In this document: positions 62,335-64,000 of the stretch, piece after piece
Numbering within the stretch: the stretch's first letter is position 1
Layout: each line of letters starts with the position of its first letter
Assembly: GCA_029203145.1 (NCBI GenBank)
Contig: CP119309.1
Location: 250,501 to 314,500, forward strand
Length of the DNA: 64,000 nt
Direction of reading: 5' to 3'
Source: Candidatus Brevundimonas phytovorans
GTDB taxonomy: Bacteria > Pseudomonadota > Alphaproteobacteria > Caulobacterales > Caulobacteraceae
Program-made: the position numbers and the translations under genes
The notes under the pieces: generated by a model
Told to the model about the DNA's origin: nothing
The model's input: only the letters and a program-made list of their open reading frames with translations
Databases searched by the model: none

Positions 62335-62712
62335 GAACGTCAAGGTAGTGCGCGCGGGCGCGTGACGCCATAGGCGGCGATTGTGGCGAAAGCGGTCGGG
62401 GAGGAACGCGCCGTCGCCGCGATCCGGCTCAAGCTTTGTCTTAATCGCGCCGAATAGCGCCGCAATACGGGCAATATTTGGCTGCTTATCGCCTTAAATG
62501 GACGAATTGTGGTGTAAAGTGGGTTCATTGGCGTCAAAATTGACGCGCTTTTTCGCATATCGTCGCTTTATAGCAATATTTTGGTTGCCCTTGTGTGACG
62601 CTTTGCATAGCCGTCAGACAACCAAGAAACGTAGAGTCGAACATTGGTATCTGAAACGGCGTTCATTGAGCGTTGTATCTGTTGTACAATATTCACAGGT
62701 AAATAGAGGCAT
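62335..62712 (+). promoter_or_regulatory. Long AT-rich upstream region of the terminal TonB-dependent receptor
   Basis: A 378-bp gap without a gene. From about 62430 it is far more AT-rich than the rest of the window, with runs such as AATATTTGGC, CGCTTTATAGCAATATTTTG and a TTGTACAA palindrome (62683-62690) overlapping a TACAAT (-10-like, 62685-62690) 22 bp before the start codon. No clear -35 box matches it. The region likely holds the receptor promoter and regulator sites. Confidence 0.5.
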
Positions 62713-64000
62713 ATGAGCACTCGTAAGAACTACCTGCTGGGCACGACGATGGTGGCTGGCGCCGCTGCAATGTCGCTGACCCTGCTCGCTCCGGGAGCCG
62801 CGTTCGCTCAGGACGCCACCAACACTCAGGAAGCTGCATCGACGGTTGACGAAGTCGTCGTCGTCGGCTCGCGCATTCGTCGCGACAATTACAACGCCCC
62901 GTCGCCGACCCAGGTCGTGACGCGCGAAGAAGCGACGCTGCAAGGCTTCGCCTCGACCACGGAAGCCCTGCAGAGCACGGCCGTCACGGGCGGCACCTCG
63001 CAGATCAACAGCTCGTACGGCGGCTACGTCACGGACGGCGGCCCCGGCGCCAACACGATCGGTCTGCGCGGCATGGGCCCGAGCCGCACCCTGGTGCTGC
63101 TGAACGGCCGTCGCGTCTCGCCCGCCGGTTCGCGCGGCTCGGTCGGTTCGGCCGACCTGAACGTGCTGCCGACCGCCATGATCGACCGCGTCGAAGTCCT
63201 GCGCGACGGCGCCTCGTCGGTCTACGGCTCGGACGCCGTGGCCGGCGTGGTCAACATCCAGACCCGCAAGAACTTTGAAGGCCTTACGCTGGAAGCCCAG
63301 CGTAACGAGCCGCTGGAAGCCAACGGCGCAGGCGGCTCGAGCCGCTTCTCGCTGACTGCCGGCGGCCGGGGCGACCGCTGGCGCGCCGCCGGTTCGATCG
63401 AACGCTATGAGCGCGACGAACTGACCCTGCGCGACCGTGCGTTCACGCGTTGCCAGACGGACGGCTATATCGACCGCACGACGGGCGGCAGCCTGGACTT
63501 CGTCGATCCGATCACCGGCAAGCCCAAGTGCTATCCGATCACGGACACCGGTTCGAACGGCGTGTCGATCAACACTGTCAGCATCGGCGTCGAAGGCCCG
63601 CTGGACGCACGCGGTCGTCGGACCTTCGTCGGCGTGAACGGCGTCGGCGCAGCCGGCTCGGTCGGCACCACCTTCAATCGCTGGCGTCCGAACTCGGGCG
63701 TCGACACGGGCGTGGTGGGCTTTGAAGGCGTCGGCGGCGGCGACAACGACGTCAACGTGCGTGACACCTTCGAAGATCGCATGCTCAACGAGTCGCTGAT
63801 CTCTCCCGTCGAGATCACGACCCTGTACGGCGAAGCCGGCTATCAGCTGAACGCCCTGGGCAGCGCCGAACTGTACGGCGAAGTCCTGATCAACCAGCGC
63901 AAATCCTCGCAGACCGGCTATCGCCAGCTGGCGCTCGACTACGCCAAGGGCAGCCCCCTGCTGCCGGACAGCCTGGCCTTCAGCACCGTTTTGACGGACC
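62713..64000 (+). CDS. TonB-dependent receptor, 3'-truncated by window edge
   Basis: The first 429 codons of an outer-membrane receptor: signal peptide about 1-33 (PGAAFAQD), TonB-box-like VDEVVVVGSRI near 45-55, plug domain with SPTQVVTREEA, GLRGMGPSRTLVLLNGRR and VEVLRDGASSVYGSDAVAGVV (typical plug end), then barrel strands. The RGMGPSRTLVLLNGRR form is that of receptors in the large Caulobacterales/Xanthomonas groups used for carbohydrate or other nutrients as well as iron, so the ligand is open. It is preceded by a long AT-rich upstream region. Confidence 0.92.
   Translation, partial: MSTRKNYLLGTTMVAGAAAMSLTLLAPGAAFAQDATNTQEAASTVDEVVVVGSRIRRDNYNAPSPTQVVTREEATLQGFASTTEALQSTAVTGGTSQINSSYGGYVTDGGPGANTIGLRGMGPSRTLVLLNGRRVSPAGSRGSVGSADLNVLPTAMIDRVEVLRDGASSVYGSDAVAGVVNIQTRKNFEGLTLEAQRNEPLEANGAGGSSRFSLTAGGRGDRWRAAGSIERYERDELTLRDRAFTRCQTDGYIDRTTGGSLDFVDPITGKPKCYPITDTGSNGVSINTVSIGVEGPLDARGRRTFVGVNGVGAAGSVGTTFNRWRPNSGVDTGVVGFEGVGGGDNDVNVRDTFEDRMLNESLISPVEITTLYGEAGYQLNALGSAELYGEVLINQRKSSQTGYRQLALDYAKGSPLLPDSLAFSTVLTD

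Overview
The window reads as a high-GC chromosome segment of an alphaproteobacterium, most likely Caulobacteraceae and probably Brevundimonas-like. This is inferred from gene content and protein style (three TonB-dependent receptors, tandem S46 peptidases, many short intergenic palindromic repeats); no marker gene was compared. There is no rRNA, tRNA, CRISPR array, insertion sequence or prophage that I can see. Nearly all of it is ordinary chromosomal coding sequence, with one accessory-looking catabolic block at about 25.9-35.8 kb.

Layout. (1) 1-6.8 kb, minus strand: histidine operon in the order yerC-like regulator, hisG, hisD, hisC-like/hisB fusion, hisH, hisA, hisF, hisI (cut by the window edge). 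Its three largest gaps are each filled by a different palindromic repeat family. The aminotransferase half of the fusion has lost its PLP lysine. (2) 6.9-9.3 kb: an AraC-type regulator divergent from a ferredoxin reductase. (3) 9.4-16.9 kb: an iron module of a siderophore receptor and PiuC-type hydroxylase facing a five-gene set (PepSY membrane protein, DUF2271, DUF4198, ApbE, flavoprotein reductase). Both arms are preceded by the same TGCGA-N5-TYGCA motif. (4) 17.1-25.9 kb: a potassium operon, 27-aa peptide-kdpF-kdpA-kdpB-TorF porin-kdpC-kdpD-kdpE, with a KdpE-like direct repeat in front. (5) 25.9-35.8 kb: an ester/acyl catabolic cluster (receptor, acyl-CoA synthetase, TetR regulator, serine hydrolase, MFS transporter, secreted carboxylesterase; divergent SDR dehydrogenase). 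A 34-bp palindrome lies between the divergent arms. (6) 35.8-42.4 kb: hybrid histidine kinase, the peptidoglycan-recycling pair mpl/ldcA, an aspartic protease, a DUF1289 protein, a small gene whose ribosome binding site is buried in a 12-bp hairpin, and a crotonase. (7) 42.5-45.5 kb: a MacB/DevBCA-like ABC exporter. (8) 45.7-50.7 kb: two tandem secreted S46 peptidases and a GNAT acetyltransferase. (9) 50.7-55 kb: pgsA, beta-carbonic anhydrase, uvrC, a small transporter, a NUDIX hydrolase. (10) 55-57.3 kb: a reduced-pterin cluster with two FolB-like aldolases, a PTR1-like reductase and a PTPS-like enzyme. (11) 57.3-62.3 kb: small membrane proteins, an acetyltransferase fold, a DUF559 nuclease bracketed by repeats, uvrB. 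(12) 62.7 kb to the end: the first 429 codons of another TonB-dependent receptor.

The least explained items are the hairpin-gated small gene at 41.1-41.46 kb, the dead-aminotransferase/HisB fusion, the porin inside the kdp operon, the pterin cluster, and the shared operator motif of the iron module. Function calls rest on reading motifs by eye; no database search was possible.
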